Assembly (NCBI GenBank): GCA_027886925.1
Contig: JAPCJN010000111.1
Coordinates: 1-6,613 of the forward strand
Source of the DNA: Nitrososphaerota archaeon
Lineage (GTDB): Archaea; Thermoproteota; Nitrososphaeria; Nitrososphaerales; UBA183
Reading direction: 5' to 3'
DNA: 6,613 nucleotides
Notes under the pieces: model-generated
Databases searched by the model: none
What the model saw: the letters and a program-made list of their open reading frames with translations, nothing else
Told to the model about the DNA's origin: nothing
In this document: positions 1-5,380 of the stretch, in pieces
How the letters are laid out: each line of letters starts with the position of its first letter
Position numbering within the stretch: the stretch's first letter is position 1
Program-made: the position numbers and the translations under genes

Positions 1-363
1 TCGCTCCTCGTGGTCTTCGAGACGGTCGTCAATGTGGCTGCGGGCCTCATAGAGGGGACGCGAGGAACGTTGTTGGTGGAGGTGGCCGGGCTCGTCGTGG
101 TGATAGCCCTTCCTGTGGTCTCGTTCGAGACTCTGCTCATGATGTCGTTCAGCTCGCTCCAGAAGCAAAGGGTCGGCTCGAACCAGCCACTCGGGATGGG
201 GATAGGGGTCATAATGGTCTTGCCGGCCTATGTGGTCCCGTTTGTGGCGGAATCGCTAGCTCTTACAGTCGATTTGCTTCTCGCGGGAGTGGTTGCTTTC
301 CTTTCGTTGCTGATGTATCTCTCTTCGAGCCGACTTATCAGCAGAGAAAAGCTCCTTCCCTGA
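1..363 (+). CDS. C-terminal part of a multi-pass membrane protein (5' truncated by the window)
   Basis: The frame is open from base 1 to the TGA at 361-363, giving about 120 residues. The start codon lies outside the window; the GTG at 10 is just an internal Val. The protein is almost entirely hydrophobic. I see three or four membrane segments: around residues 24-48 (through LVVVIALPVVSFETLLMM), 66-85 (GIGVIMVLPAYVVPFVAE) and 87-107 (LTVDLLLAGVVAFLSLLMYL), with a less certain one at the fragment's start. A polar loop around SSLQKQRVGSNQP separates the first pair, and the C-terminus is basic (SSSRLISREKLLP). I do not recognise the family. A transporter permease such as an ABC-2 type subunit would fit the look, but nothing seen is diagnostic. 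It is followed by 154 bp before purD and is probably a separate transcription unit. Confidence 0.7.
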   Translation, partial: SLLVVFETVVNVAAGLIEGTRGTLLVEVAGLVVVIALPVVSFETLLMMSFSSLQKQRVGSNQPLGMGIGVIMVLPAYVVPFVAESLALTVDLLLAGVVAFLSLLMYLSSSRLISREKLLP

Positions 364-517
364 CTCGGTGCTCGAGGCCAGATATTCGTTTGTAAGATAT
401 TTAGTTCAGTAACAAAAATCGTGGCCCGGACGGCTCTGCCTTCGACTTGAACGCCCGAGTGTCATTTCTCTTCGCCCCACGCAAAAAACGCTAATTACCT
501 TCAGAGCATCGACGGGC
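364..517. other. Intergenic region between membrane protein and purD
   Basis: This stretch holds no ORF of note. It contains a 7-bp direct repeat AGATATT (about 381-387 and 397-403) and an A/T-rich stretch at 395-420 that may end the upstream transcript. The purD promoter lies at its right end. No RNA gene is seen. Confidence 0.5.
489..499 (+). promoter_or_regulatory. Probable TATA box for purD (leaderless)
   Basis: The A/T-rich CTAATTAC, preceded by AAAAAACG, is centred about 24 nt upstream of the purD ATG at 518. This matches archaeal box A spacing if transcription starts at or next to the ATG. No Shine-Dalgarno sequence precedes the ATG. The assignment rests on spacing and composition only. 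Confidence 0.45.
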
Positions 518-1921
518 ATGTTGGACAAAGTAGGCATCCTCATCGTCTCCAAGTGCCTCAGCTCGGCTGCGATGATCGATACGTTCGCCAGGAGCGAGAA
601 ATATGCCCCGGAATTCTATGTCGCTGAAAAACAAGTAAACCCGCTGAACTTCCAAAGAGCGAAGATCCACACCGTTATTCCTGACCTCAACGTCAGAGAG
701 GTCGCGCGATTCGCAGGGAAACACAAGAAGAAGTTAGCGTTTGGCCTGACAGACACCGAGGAATTCATAATCGCCGGAGGCAGGGACGCCGTTGAGGAGG
801 AAACGGGCGTCCCTATGGTCTGCGTGACGAAGGAGTTCGCCATCGAGGCCAGCAAGGCCGACCAGCGTCTCCTTTTCGAGAGGATCCTGCCTGAGGCCAA
901 CCCCCGCTACAAGGTGTTCGACCCCTCGAATTATCCAGGCGACTCGGAGCCCGTCGCCGAGTTTCGCGGCCTCATGAAGGAGTTCGGCTCAGGGCTCGTC
1001 GTAAAGCCCGACGCACCAGCGCGGGGGGCCGGCGTCGGGGTGTGGGGGAGCGACTTCCTCAACGAGGAAGAAGCCGTCGCTTTCTTCCGGAACGTCTACT
1101 CCAAGGGGAGGGTCGTCGTGGAGGAGAAGGTCGAAGGAGAGGAATCGAGCTTCCACGCATTCAGCGACGGGAAGCATTTCATCGCGGCCCCGCCGACCCG
1201 CGACTACAAGAGGGCGCTCGACGGCAACAAGGGAAGGCTCACCGGCGGGATGGGAAGTTACCGAGGCACAGGTGATTCCCTCCCGTTCCTGCCTGCCTCC
1301 GAATGGGAGCGCGTGACGAGACTCGAGCAGGAGGCCTTCAGGAAGTGGAAGGGAAGAGGTTCGAATCCGGGTCTCCGAGGAATCGTCCTCTACGACGCTC
1401 TAATGCACACGGGCGGCGCCTTCAAGATCCTCGAAAGGAACAGCAGGGGAGGGAACACTGAGCAGATGTGCTTCCTCACGACTATGCTCGACGACTATGT
1501 GGACGTCTGCTACCGGATGATCGAGGGGGACCTGAAGGGAGTCAGGTTCTCGAAGGAGGCCGCCGTGGTCACGTGCGCAGTCCCGACCAGCTACGGGACC
1601 GGCGCCTCAGCAAGGGAGGGGGATACGGCCGTAGACCTCCACCGAGCGCTCTCGGTCGAGAACGAGCATCACGGCGGGAGCCTTCGCGTGTTCCCGATGG
1701 ACGTGAGGCTCGAGGGCGGAAGGACGCTGATGGGCCCCTCCCGGACGGTCGCGGTCGCTGGAATCGGAAAGTCGGTGGAAGAGGCGCGCGAGAGCTCCCT
1801 GCGGGGGATACGGGCGCTCGAAGGGCCTCTGCGCTTCAGGGCGGACGTCGCCAGCGGCACCGACATCGAAAAGAGTGCTGAGCACCTGAAGAAACTGAGG
1901 GTTCGAAATAAGAGAAAGTAG
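518..1921 (+). CDS. purD: Phosphoribosylamine-glycine ligase (GAR synthetase), divergent archaeal type
   Basis: This 467-residue ATP-grasp ligase would join 5-phosphoribosylamine and glycine, using ATP, to form glycinamide ribonucleotide, the second step of de novo purine synthesis in the cytoplasm. ATP-grasp signatures are clear: KPDAPARGAGVGV (163-175), GEESSFHAFSDGKH (207-220), PPTRDYKRALDG followed by GRLTGGMGSY (225-248), and the metal/ATP loop ERNSRGGNTEQ (306-316), matching the family pattern E-x-N-x-R-x-G-(D/N)-x-E. The C-terminal domain ends with SRTVAVAGIG and a 'R-x-D-(I/V)-A-S...EHLKKLR' tail typical of PurD. Length is slightly above the usual 420-440. The N-terminal domain (1-100) is unusual: the GxGGREHA phosphate loop of standard PurD is replaced by a segment reading VSKCLSSAAMID. 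The ATG at 518 has a TATA box at the right distance. The gene ends 6 bp from convergent htpX. A related purine-pathway ATP-grasp ligase remains possible, but the ATP-grasp core strongly favours PurD. Confidence 0.82.
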   Translation: MLDKVGILIVSKCLSSAAMIDTFARSEKYAPEFYVAEKQVNPLNFQRAKIHTVIPDLNVREVARFAGKHKKKLAFGLTDTEEFIIAGGRDAVEEETGVPMVCVTKEFAIEASKADQRLLFERILPEANPRYKVFDPSNYPGDSEPVAEFRGLMKEFGSGLVVKPDAPARGAGVGVWGSDFLNEEEAVAFFRNVYSKGRVVVEEKVEGEESSFHAFSDGKHFIAAPPTRDYKRALDGNKGRLTGGMGSYRGTGDSLPFLPASEWERVTRLEQEAFRKWKGRGSNPGLRGIVLYDALMHTGGAFKILERNSRGGNTEQMCFLTTMLDDYVDVCYRMIEGDLKGVRFSKEAAVVTCAVPTSYGTGASAREGDTAVDLHRALSVENEHHGGSLRVFPMDVRLEGGRTLMGPSRTVAVAGIGKSVEEARESSLRGIRALEGPLRFRADVASGTDIEKSAEHLKKLRVRNKRK

Positions 1922-1927
1922 CGCGCA

Positions 1928-2839
1928 TCAGTAGACGGAGACGCCGATCTCTTGCCCTATCTTGCGAAGGCGCGTTATCCTGTGCTGAAGGGAGGGGTGG
2001 GTCGAGAACAGCTCGACGAACGAGCCTCCCCTGAAGGGGTTCACTATCCACAAGGACGCCGTGGCGGGAGACGGCGCGTTTCCGGGGCTCTGTCCGGCCG
2101 ACATGCTCCTTGTCTGGGCCTTTGCAGATATCTTCTCGAGCGCCGAGATGAGGGCCCCTGGGTTGTGGGTGAGCTTCGCGCCGTATTCGTCCGCGTCGTA
2201 TTCCACGCTCCTTGAGATCCCTAGCTGGACGAAGGTCGCGCCTAGAGGCACGAGGACGGCCGCCAGAACCAGGAGCAGGGGGTTTCCTCCCTGTCTGTTG
2301 TTGCCGTTCCCGCTGAGGCCTCCGAACATCATGGAGTACAGGGCGATGTTCCCGATATAGGAGATGACACCCGCTATCGTCGCGGCCACGCTCGAGGTGA
2401 GCACGTCCCTGTGAATCACGTGCCCAATCTCGTGGCTGATCACGGCCTCAAGCTCGGTGGTGTTCAGGGTCTGGAGTATGCTCGAAGTAGCCACCACGAC
2501 AGCCTTGCTAGGCCCCCGGCCTGTAGCGAAGGCATTCGGTTGCGGCGAGTTGACGATCCCGACCCTCGGCATTGGGATCTGGGCCTCCTGGGCAACCTTT
2601 TGGACGACGCGATAGAGCGTCGGGTTTTCGCTCTCTTGGATTATCTTGGCCCGGCTCATCCTCACTACGATGGAGTCGCTCCAATAGTAGGAGACGAAGT
2701 TCACTACTCCAGCCAGGACGAGCCCAAGGAGCATGAAGGTAAGCGGGTCGCCGAAATAGAGCCCGATGCCGTAGCCTATCAGCATCAAGAGTCCCGTAAG
2801 GACGAAGAAGAGCACGGCCATCCTAGCATACAATGCCAA
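1928..2839 (-). CDS. htpX: HtpX-type membrane zinc metalloprotease (peptidase M48)
   Basis: This 303-residue M48B protease acts in membrane protein quality control, cleaving misfolded membrane proteins. Two N-terminal membrane segments span about residues 7-29 and 33-52. The conserved PNAFATGRGP occurs at 101-110. The zinc motif HEIGH is at 136-140, so H136 and H140 bind zinc and E137 is the catalytic base. The third ligand is E213 in RSVEYDAD at 210-217. Two more hydrophobic stretches flank these (about 150-172 and 187-207), and the family's C-terminal FSTHPSLQHRI lies at 278-288. Length is normal for the family. The start is TTG at 2839, giving the familiar LYARM N-terminus. ATG at 2821 is a possible alternative that would trim six residues. 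No other in-frame start lies upstream in the sequence checked (to about 2880). It is transcribed divergently from the DUF1059 gene and converges on purD. Confidence 0.93.
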   Translation of the reverse strand: MALYARMAVLFFVLTGLLMLIGYGIGLYFGDPLTFMLLGLVLAGVVNFVSYYWSDSIVVRMSRAKIIQESENPTLYRVVQKVAQEAQIPMPRVGIVNSPQPNAFATGRGPSKAVVVATSSILQTLNTTELEAVISHEIGHVIHRDVLTSSVAATIAGVISYIGNIALYSMMFGGLSGNGNNRQGGNPLLLVLAAVLVPLGATFVQLGISRSVEYDADEYGAKLTHNPGALISALEKISAKAQTRSMSAGQSPGNAPSPATASLWIVNPFRGGSFVELFSTHPSLQHRITRLRKIGQEIGVSVY

Positions 2840-2860
2840 CGAAAGAAAACACGTTCCTGG

Positions 2861-2886
2861 GCCTGCGACAGGCGGGATTCGTAAAA
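2861..2886 (-). promoter_or_regulatory. Putative htpX promoter with a small inverted repeat
   Basis: On the minus strand TTTTTAC (about 2880-2886) lies some 43 nt upstream of the TTG start, which would give a leader of roughly 15-20 nt. Immediately downstream, at 2861-2873, is a perfect inverted repeat GCCTG-CGA-CAGGC, between the TATA-like box and the expected transcription start, where a repressor could block RNA polymerase. Both assignments are inferred from position. Confidence 0.35.
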
Positions 2887-3005
2887 ACCTTCCGAACTTT
2901 CCCGCAACGCTTGGGGTGAAGCTCGTCTTGGGCGTCCTGAAAGCTCAGACAGGAGAACGCCAATCGATTCGACGCAAGATGATTCTGGCATCATTTGGAA
3001 CAACG

Positions 3006-3012
3006 CTTATTA
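3006..3012 (+). promoter_or_regulatory. Probable TATA box of the DUF1059 gene (leaderless)
   Basis: CTTATTA is centred about 28 nt before the ATG at 3037. No Shine-Dalgarno sequence is present, so transcription probably starts at or near the ATG. A second A/T stretch (AATATTAAAT, about 3021-3030) sits in the initiator region. Confidence 0.4.
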
Positions 3013-3036
3013 CGAATGCGAATATTAAATTCCGCC

Positions 3037-3192
3037 ATGGCAAAGATGATGTCCTGCGACTGTGGTTGGACGCTAATCTCTCCTATGGGCGAGGACGACG
3101 TGAAGAAGCACGGCATGATGCACGTGGCAGACGCCCATCCAGGGACGAAGTTCACCGACGACGAAATGATGAAAATGATGAAGACGGTGTAG
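3037..3192 (+). CDS. Small DUF1059-type protein, predicted metal-binding
   Basis: This is a 51-residue protein. Its C-x-C-G-W core (SCDCGWTLISP, residues 6-16) is followed by an H-x3-H pattern (H25, H29) and H34 in HGMMHVADAHPG (25-36), then a short acidic/Met-rich helix TDDEMMKMM. The CxCGW...MH(x3)AHxG arrangement matches the DUF1059 family of small archaeal and bacterial proteins. Their function is unknown; the Cys/His spacing suggests metal binding. The ATG at 3037 is preferred over in-frame codons further upstream because translation from it begins right before the conserved motif and a TATA-like element lies 28 nt upstream. The last 41 bp overlap the 3' end of the oppositely oriented aldo/keto reductase gene, and a terminator-like hairpin begins at its stop codon. 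Confidence 0.8.
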   Translation: MAKMMSCDCGWTLISPMGEDDVKKHGMMHVADAHPGTKFTDDEMMKMMKTV

Positions 3193-4009
3193 TAAACCCT
3201 ACTACGCCATCTTTTCCTCTTTTCTCAAGAGGATATGCTCTTTCCAGTTCGGCTTTCTCGCCATCAGGAAGACTCCACCCGCTCGCGCCGATGTCTTCCT
3301 TCACGTGGTCCGCCCTCGACGCGCGTGGGATCGCGAAGACGCCGGGTTTCGAGACCAGCCAGTTGAGTGCGACCTGCGCCGGTGTCTTCGAGTATTTCTC
3401 GCATATGGCAGCCATCTTGTCCCTGGCCTTGTCGCTCGCCAGCTTTCCGTGGCCTAGCGGGTAGTAGGCAAGAATGGAGATCTTGTTGCTCTCGCAGTAT
3501 GGAATGAGGTCCAGCTCCGGATCTCGATGCTCGAGGGAGTATTGGACCTGGTTTGAAGCCACCTGGGATTTTTTCAGTGCCGAGTTGGCGTCAACGAGCT
3601 GACGCAGCGAGAAGTTGCTCACCCCGATGTGGAGGAGCTTCCCCTTCTCTTTCATCTCCTCCATCGCCGCCATAGTCTCAGATATCGGCACCCTCGAATT
3701 GGGGAAGTGCACCTGGTAGAGGTCGACGTAAGAAAGCCCGAGTCTCCTCAAGCTTCGGTCGAGCGCCCTCACCAACGCGTCCCTCTTCAGATGGTTGGAC
3801 CAGACCTTCGTGGCGATGAAGATCTCCTCCCTCTTCTTTCCCTTGATGGCCTTGGCGACCAACGGCTCCGCGCCGTAGATCTCTGCAGTGTCGATGAGAG
3901 TGATTCCCCCATCTAGCCCCGCTTTCATCGCTTCGACCTTCGAGGAAGCGCCTCTTCGCCATCCTAGCCACGCCGTGGCGATCCATGCCGGGTCGTAATA
4001 CGTCCCCAT
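3152..4009 (-). CDS. Aldo/keto reductase (N-terminus unresolved)
   Basis: This (beta/alpha)8 NAD(P)H-dependent oxidoreductase reduces aldehydes or ketones; the substrate cannot be told. From the ATG at 4009 it has 285 residues. The catalytic tetrad is complete: D40 and Y45 in LIDTAEIYG, K68 in IATKVW, H101 in YQVHFPN. Other family motifs are GVSNFSLRQL (129-138), SNQVQYSLEHRDPE (152-165) and the cofactor-phosphate region IPRASRADHVKEDIGA (227-242). The conserved first strand, normally K-x-S-E-I-G-x-G-T, is split. Codons for FGGGESKTSEIG lie upstream of the ATG, back to an in-frame TAG at 4079-4081, with no ATG, GTG or TTG in between. The start is therefore uncertain: an internal ATG, an unusual start, or readthrough from the Nudix gene. 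The C-terminal tail beyond residue 262 (ending SFRRR) is low-complexity, and the codons from about residue 272 onward lie over the end of the DUF1059 gene. Confidence 0.88.
   Translation of the reverse strand: MGTYYDPAWIATAWLGWRRGASSKVEAMKAGLDGGITLIDTAEIYGAEPLVAKAIKGKKREEIFIATKVWSNHLKRDALVRALDRSLRRLGLSYVDLYQVHFPNSRVPISETMAAMEEMKEKGKLLHIGVSNFSLRQLVDANSALKKSQVASNQVQYSLEHRDPELDLIPYCESNKISILAYYPLGHGKLASDKARDKMAAICEKYSKTPAQVALNWLVSKPGVFAIPRASRADHVKEDIGASGWSLPDGEKAELERAYPLEKRGKDGVVGFTTPSSSFSSFRRR
3187..3225 (+). terminator. Hairpin plus T-rich tract ending the DUF1059 transcript
   Basis: GTGTAGTA (3187-3194) pairs with TACTACGC (3200-3207), giving 8 bp with one G-U pair and a 5-nt loop. It is followed by a pyrimidine tract rich in T runs at 3211-3225. 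The hairpin includes the gene's TAG stop and lies inside the antisense reductase coding sequence. The T tract follows only on the plus strand, so it fits termination of the DUF1059 transcript. Archaeal termination depends mainly on the T tract; a role for the hairpin is inferred. Confidence 0.45.
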
Positions 4010-4078
4010 CCCGATCTCGGAGGTTTTGGATTCGCCGCCCCCGAATGCCTTGGGGTTGAAGTTCTCGCCGCCCTTGTG

Positions 4079-4525
4079 CTAGAGGACGTCTCTCGATTTT
4101 GCCATGTCGATGACCTCCTTGTGGTCATCTCTGAGATCAGGGGGAGGCAAGGAGAGGTCGAAGTAGTCTGTCTGCCCGAAATCTTCGCCTAGCTTCCCTA
4201 TGCCGGACGTCTCGACTTGGTAGACGAAGCAAATGTCCCAGTGCCTGTCGCCGTACGACTGCACGTCCAGGAGCTTCACGCTGGTCGACGTGCCGCCCAG
4301 TTGGTCCCTGACCGCTCTCCTTACCGCAGCCGCCGGGTCTTCTCCGTAAAGCAGCAGGGTTCCGGGAAGGCACCACTTGCCAGCCAAGCGTTCCGGCTTT
4401 ACCCTCTTGACAAGAAGCACCTCGGCTCCTCGCCTTATCAACGCGAACGAGGACATATGAACAAGCTCCTCCGGAGTCGTTCCCTCAGGTTGGGGCACCA
4501 GCCGTGCCGCTTTCGGCGAACTCAT
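4079..4525 (-). CDS. Nudix-fold protein with degenerate catalytic box
   Basis: This is a 148-residue protein counted from the ATG at 4525. The fold is recognisable: SSFALIRRGAEVLLVKRV (strands), GKWCLPG, then the Nudix helix GEDPAAAVRRAVRDQLGG at 61-78, followed by WDICFVYQVE and a late Asp/Pro-rich segment. Against the consensus GX5EX7REUXEEXGU, E62, R70 and G77 fit, but the metal-binding REUxEE reads RAVRDQ (E to A71, D74, Q75) and one extra residue separates the first Gly from E62. Classical Mg-dependent pyrophosphohydrolysis is thus doubtful; a ligand-binding or altered-specificity role is possible. ATG 4525 is preferred over GTG 4549 because TTTTAT sits 27-28 nt upstream of it. The gene lies 5' to the aldo/keto reductase in the same frame and is probably co-transcribed with it. 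Confidence 0.75.
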   Translation of the reverse strand: MSSPKAARLVPQPEGTTPEELVHMSSFALIRRGAEVLLVKRVKPERLAGKWCLPGTLLLYGEDPAAAVRRAVRDQLGGTSTSVKLLDVQSYGDRHWDICFVYQVETSGIGKLGEDFGQTDYFDLSLPPPDLRDDHKEVIDMAKSRDVL

Positions 4526-4548
4526 TTGAAGAAAGGATTCTTGACCCA

Positions 4549-4556
4549 CATAAAAG
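4549..4556 (-). promoter_or_regulatory. TATA box of the Nudix-reductase unit
   Basis: The minus strand reads CTTTTATG here, with TTTTAT centred 27-28 nt before the ATG at 4525. This is the expected spacing for a leaderless archaeal transcript and decides the start in favour of that ATG over the GTG at 4549, which would lie within the promoter. Confidence 0.55.
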
Positions 4557-4561
4557 AATGA

Positions 4562-4668
4562 GCCCTAGCCGGATGGCCCTTGCTCAAAAGAGCAGACGAC
4601 ATGCCGGCGATAGATGAGCCCGCCATTACTTCCAAAGCAAAAGTCAAATCAAGGAGAAGCATGAATAA
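4562..4668. other. Spacer between the Nudix gene and tRNA-Ala
   Basis: No gene is seen. Downstream of tRNA-Ala on the minus strand are T-rich stretches (TTTGACTTTTGCTTTGG, about 4629-4645) that could terminate the tRNA transcript. A perfect inverted repeat TGCTC-AAAA-GAGCA lies at 4581-4594, about 25-35 bp upstream of the Nudix TATA box. Confidence 0.35.
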
Positions 4669-4762
4669 TGGACCGGAGGGGAATTGAACCCCTGACCTAG
4701 GGGAGCGCTGAGGCTCTCTCCCGCGTGCAAGGCGGGCGTTCGTACCGCTGAACTACCGGCCC
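4669..4762 (-). tRNA. tRNA-Ala (anticodon UGC) with a variable-loop intron
   Basis: The cloverleaf reads cleanly on the minus strand: acceptor GGGCCGG/CCGGTCC, D-stem GTTC/GAAC, anticodon stem CCCGC/GCGGG with loop CTTGCAC (anticodon TGC), T-arm AGGGG-TTCAATT-CCCCT, discriminator A73. Position 3:70 is G-U, the identity hallmark of alanine tRNAs. CCA is not encoded. The gene is 94 bp because 21 bp are inserted after G45. Removing them leaves a standard 73-nt tRNA with variable loop AGGTC and the G15-C48 pair. A TATA-like AAAGCATAAG (about 4791-4800, minus strand) lies about 30-35 nt upstream of the 5' end. Confidence 0.93.
4697..4717 (-). other. 21-nt tRNA-Ala intron at position 45/46 (BHB fold)
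   Basis: The predicted splice form is AG^A ... AG^G. The intron's own hairpin is GAGC-CTCAGC-GCTC. The exon segment CGGG faces the intron segment CCCT (three G-C pairs and one mismatch), flanked by 3-nt bulges AGA and AGG, giving a near-standard bulge-helix-bulge for the archaeal splicing endonuclease. The boundary can slide by up to 2 nt without changing the mature tRNA, but the BHB register picks 45/46. A long class II variable arm is the alternative and does not suit an alanine tRNA. Confidence 0.85.
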
Positions 4763-4763
4763 A

Positions 4764-5342
4764 TCGCATTTGGGCCTATCGCGCATTCTTCTTATGCTTT
4801 CGGAAGGGTTTCGACAGCTACGTTTCGTAGCATGCAACTCAGTGCACCTGCAGATTGTTGCCTTCGTCTATGTGGCTCAACGACGAAGACGACGAGCAAT
4901 GCATGCCCCAGTTGCTCGAGCCGCTGCTTTTCTTTCCACGTCGCGCCCTCGTGGTTTGGGAGATGGCTTTTTTGATAACACGGCCAGACCGAACCTAAAC
5001 AGAAAGAACAGAATAGGCATGGAGGACTTTCAGCGCAAAAGAGTTCCTCCATCGGTCCCGCTCTCGGCCATGCTCGAATTCATTAGGGCTTTCCTCGTCA
5101 TGGGCATTTCGGTCTAGACTGCTTTACCCTCGCAATCGACTTTGCCGACATAATCGTCATGAAGAAAATTGGACAATTCGTCCTGCGTTCCGCTTAGGAA
5201 TCCGAAATACAAGTCGAGGCGTTTTACCTCTTAGCGGTCGTCCTCATCTTCATATGCGTGGGCGCCTTGTCTATAGACCGCTTTCTCAGCGCTTTACCCC
5301 TGCGTGGACGTCCGGTGCACAGAACACTCTCTGCTCACGCCT
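4764..5342. other. Gene-poor stretch between the two tRNA genes
   Basis: About 580 bp holds only short, compositionally poor ORFs on either strand, with no recognisable protein. What can be seen: a perfect hairpin GCTACG-TTT-CGTAGC at 4817-4831; a T6 run at about 4970-4975; an imperfect hairpin at 5021-5050 (GGAGGA/TCCTCC plus CTTT/AAAG, 7-nt loop); and TATAGACCG at 5272-5280, repeated at 5348-5356 in the tRNA-Ile promoter. I see no C/D-box pair, RNase P, SRP or 5S RNA signature. Confidence 0.5.
4817..4831. repeat. Perfect 6-bp inverted repeat with TTT loop
   Basis: GCTACG-TTT-CGTAGC lies about 55 bp upstream of the tRNA-Ala 5' end, beyond its TATA-like box. It could be a small hairpin or protein-binding site; no role is assigned. 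Confidence 0.4.
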
Positions 5343-5345
5343 AAA

Positions 5346-5352
5346 CTTATAG
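5346..5352 (+). promoter_or_regulatory. TATA-like box of tRNA-Ile
   Basis: CTTATAG is centred about 32 nt before the first base of the mature tRNA. This fits an archaeal tRNA promoter with a short 5' leader that RNase P would remove. Confidence 0.4.
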
Positions 5353-5380
5353 ACCGTTAGTCTTGCACCTGAGAGAACGT

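Noticed and set aside
10..363. GTG at position 10 as a gene start
   Set aside because: The frame is open from base 1 and the protein begins mid-fold with hydrophobic residues, so the window edge truncates a longer gene.
1358..1368. GGTTCGAATCC resembling a tRNA T-loop
   Set aside because: It lies within purD codons, has no pairing T-stem or other tRNA arms, and is a chance match.
2411..2884. 157-residue plus-strand ORF opposite htpX
   Set aside because: It is antisense to a clear HtpX including the HEIGH region. The product has no family resemblance and mirrors the codon bias of the real gene.
2916..3464. 182-residue plus-strand ORF
   Set aside because: It runs through the htpX/DUF1059 intergenic promoter, then overlaps DUF1059 in another frame and the reductase antisense. 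The composition is Arg-rich and unlike a protein family.
4549..4549. GTG at 4549 as the Nudix start
   Set aside because: It falls within the TATA-like box; the ATG at 4525 has the right spacing for a leaderless transcript and keeps the whole fold.
4697..4722. Long class II variable arm in the minus-strand tRNA
   Set aside because: Anticodon UGC and the G3-U70 pair make it tRNA-Ala, a class I tRNA. The insert fits a BHB intron and its removal gives a standard 5-nt variable loop.
4770..5117. 115-residue plus-strand ORF in the gene-poor stretch, with an 86-residue ORF opposite it
   Set aside because: Both lack a promoter at sensible spacing, a ribosome site or any recognisable motif, and overlap each other. 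They cannot be supported as genes.
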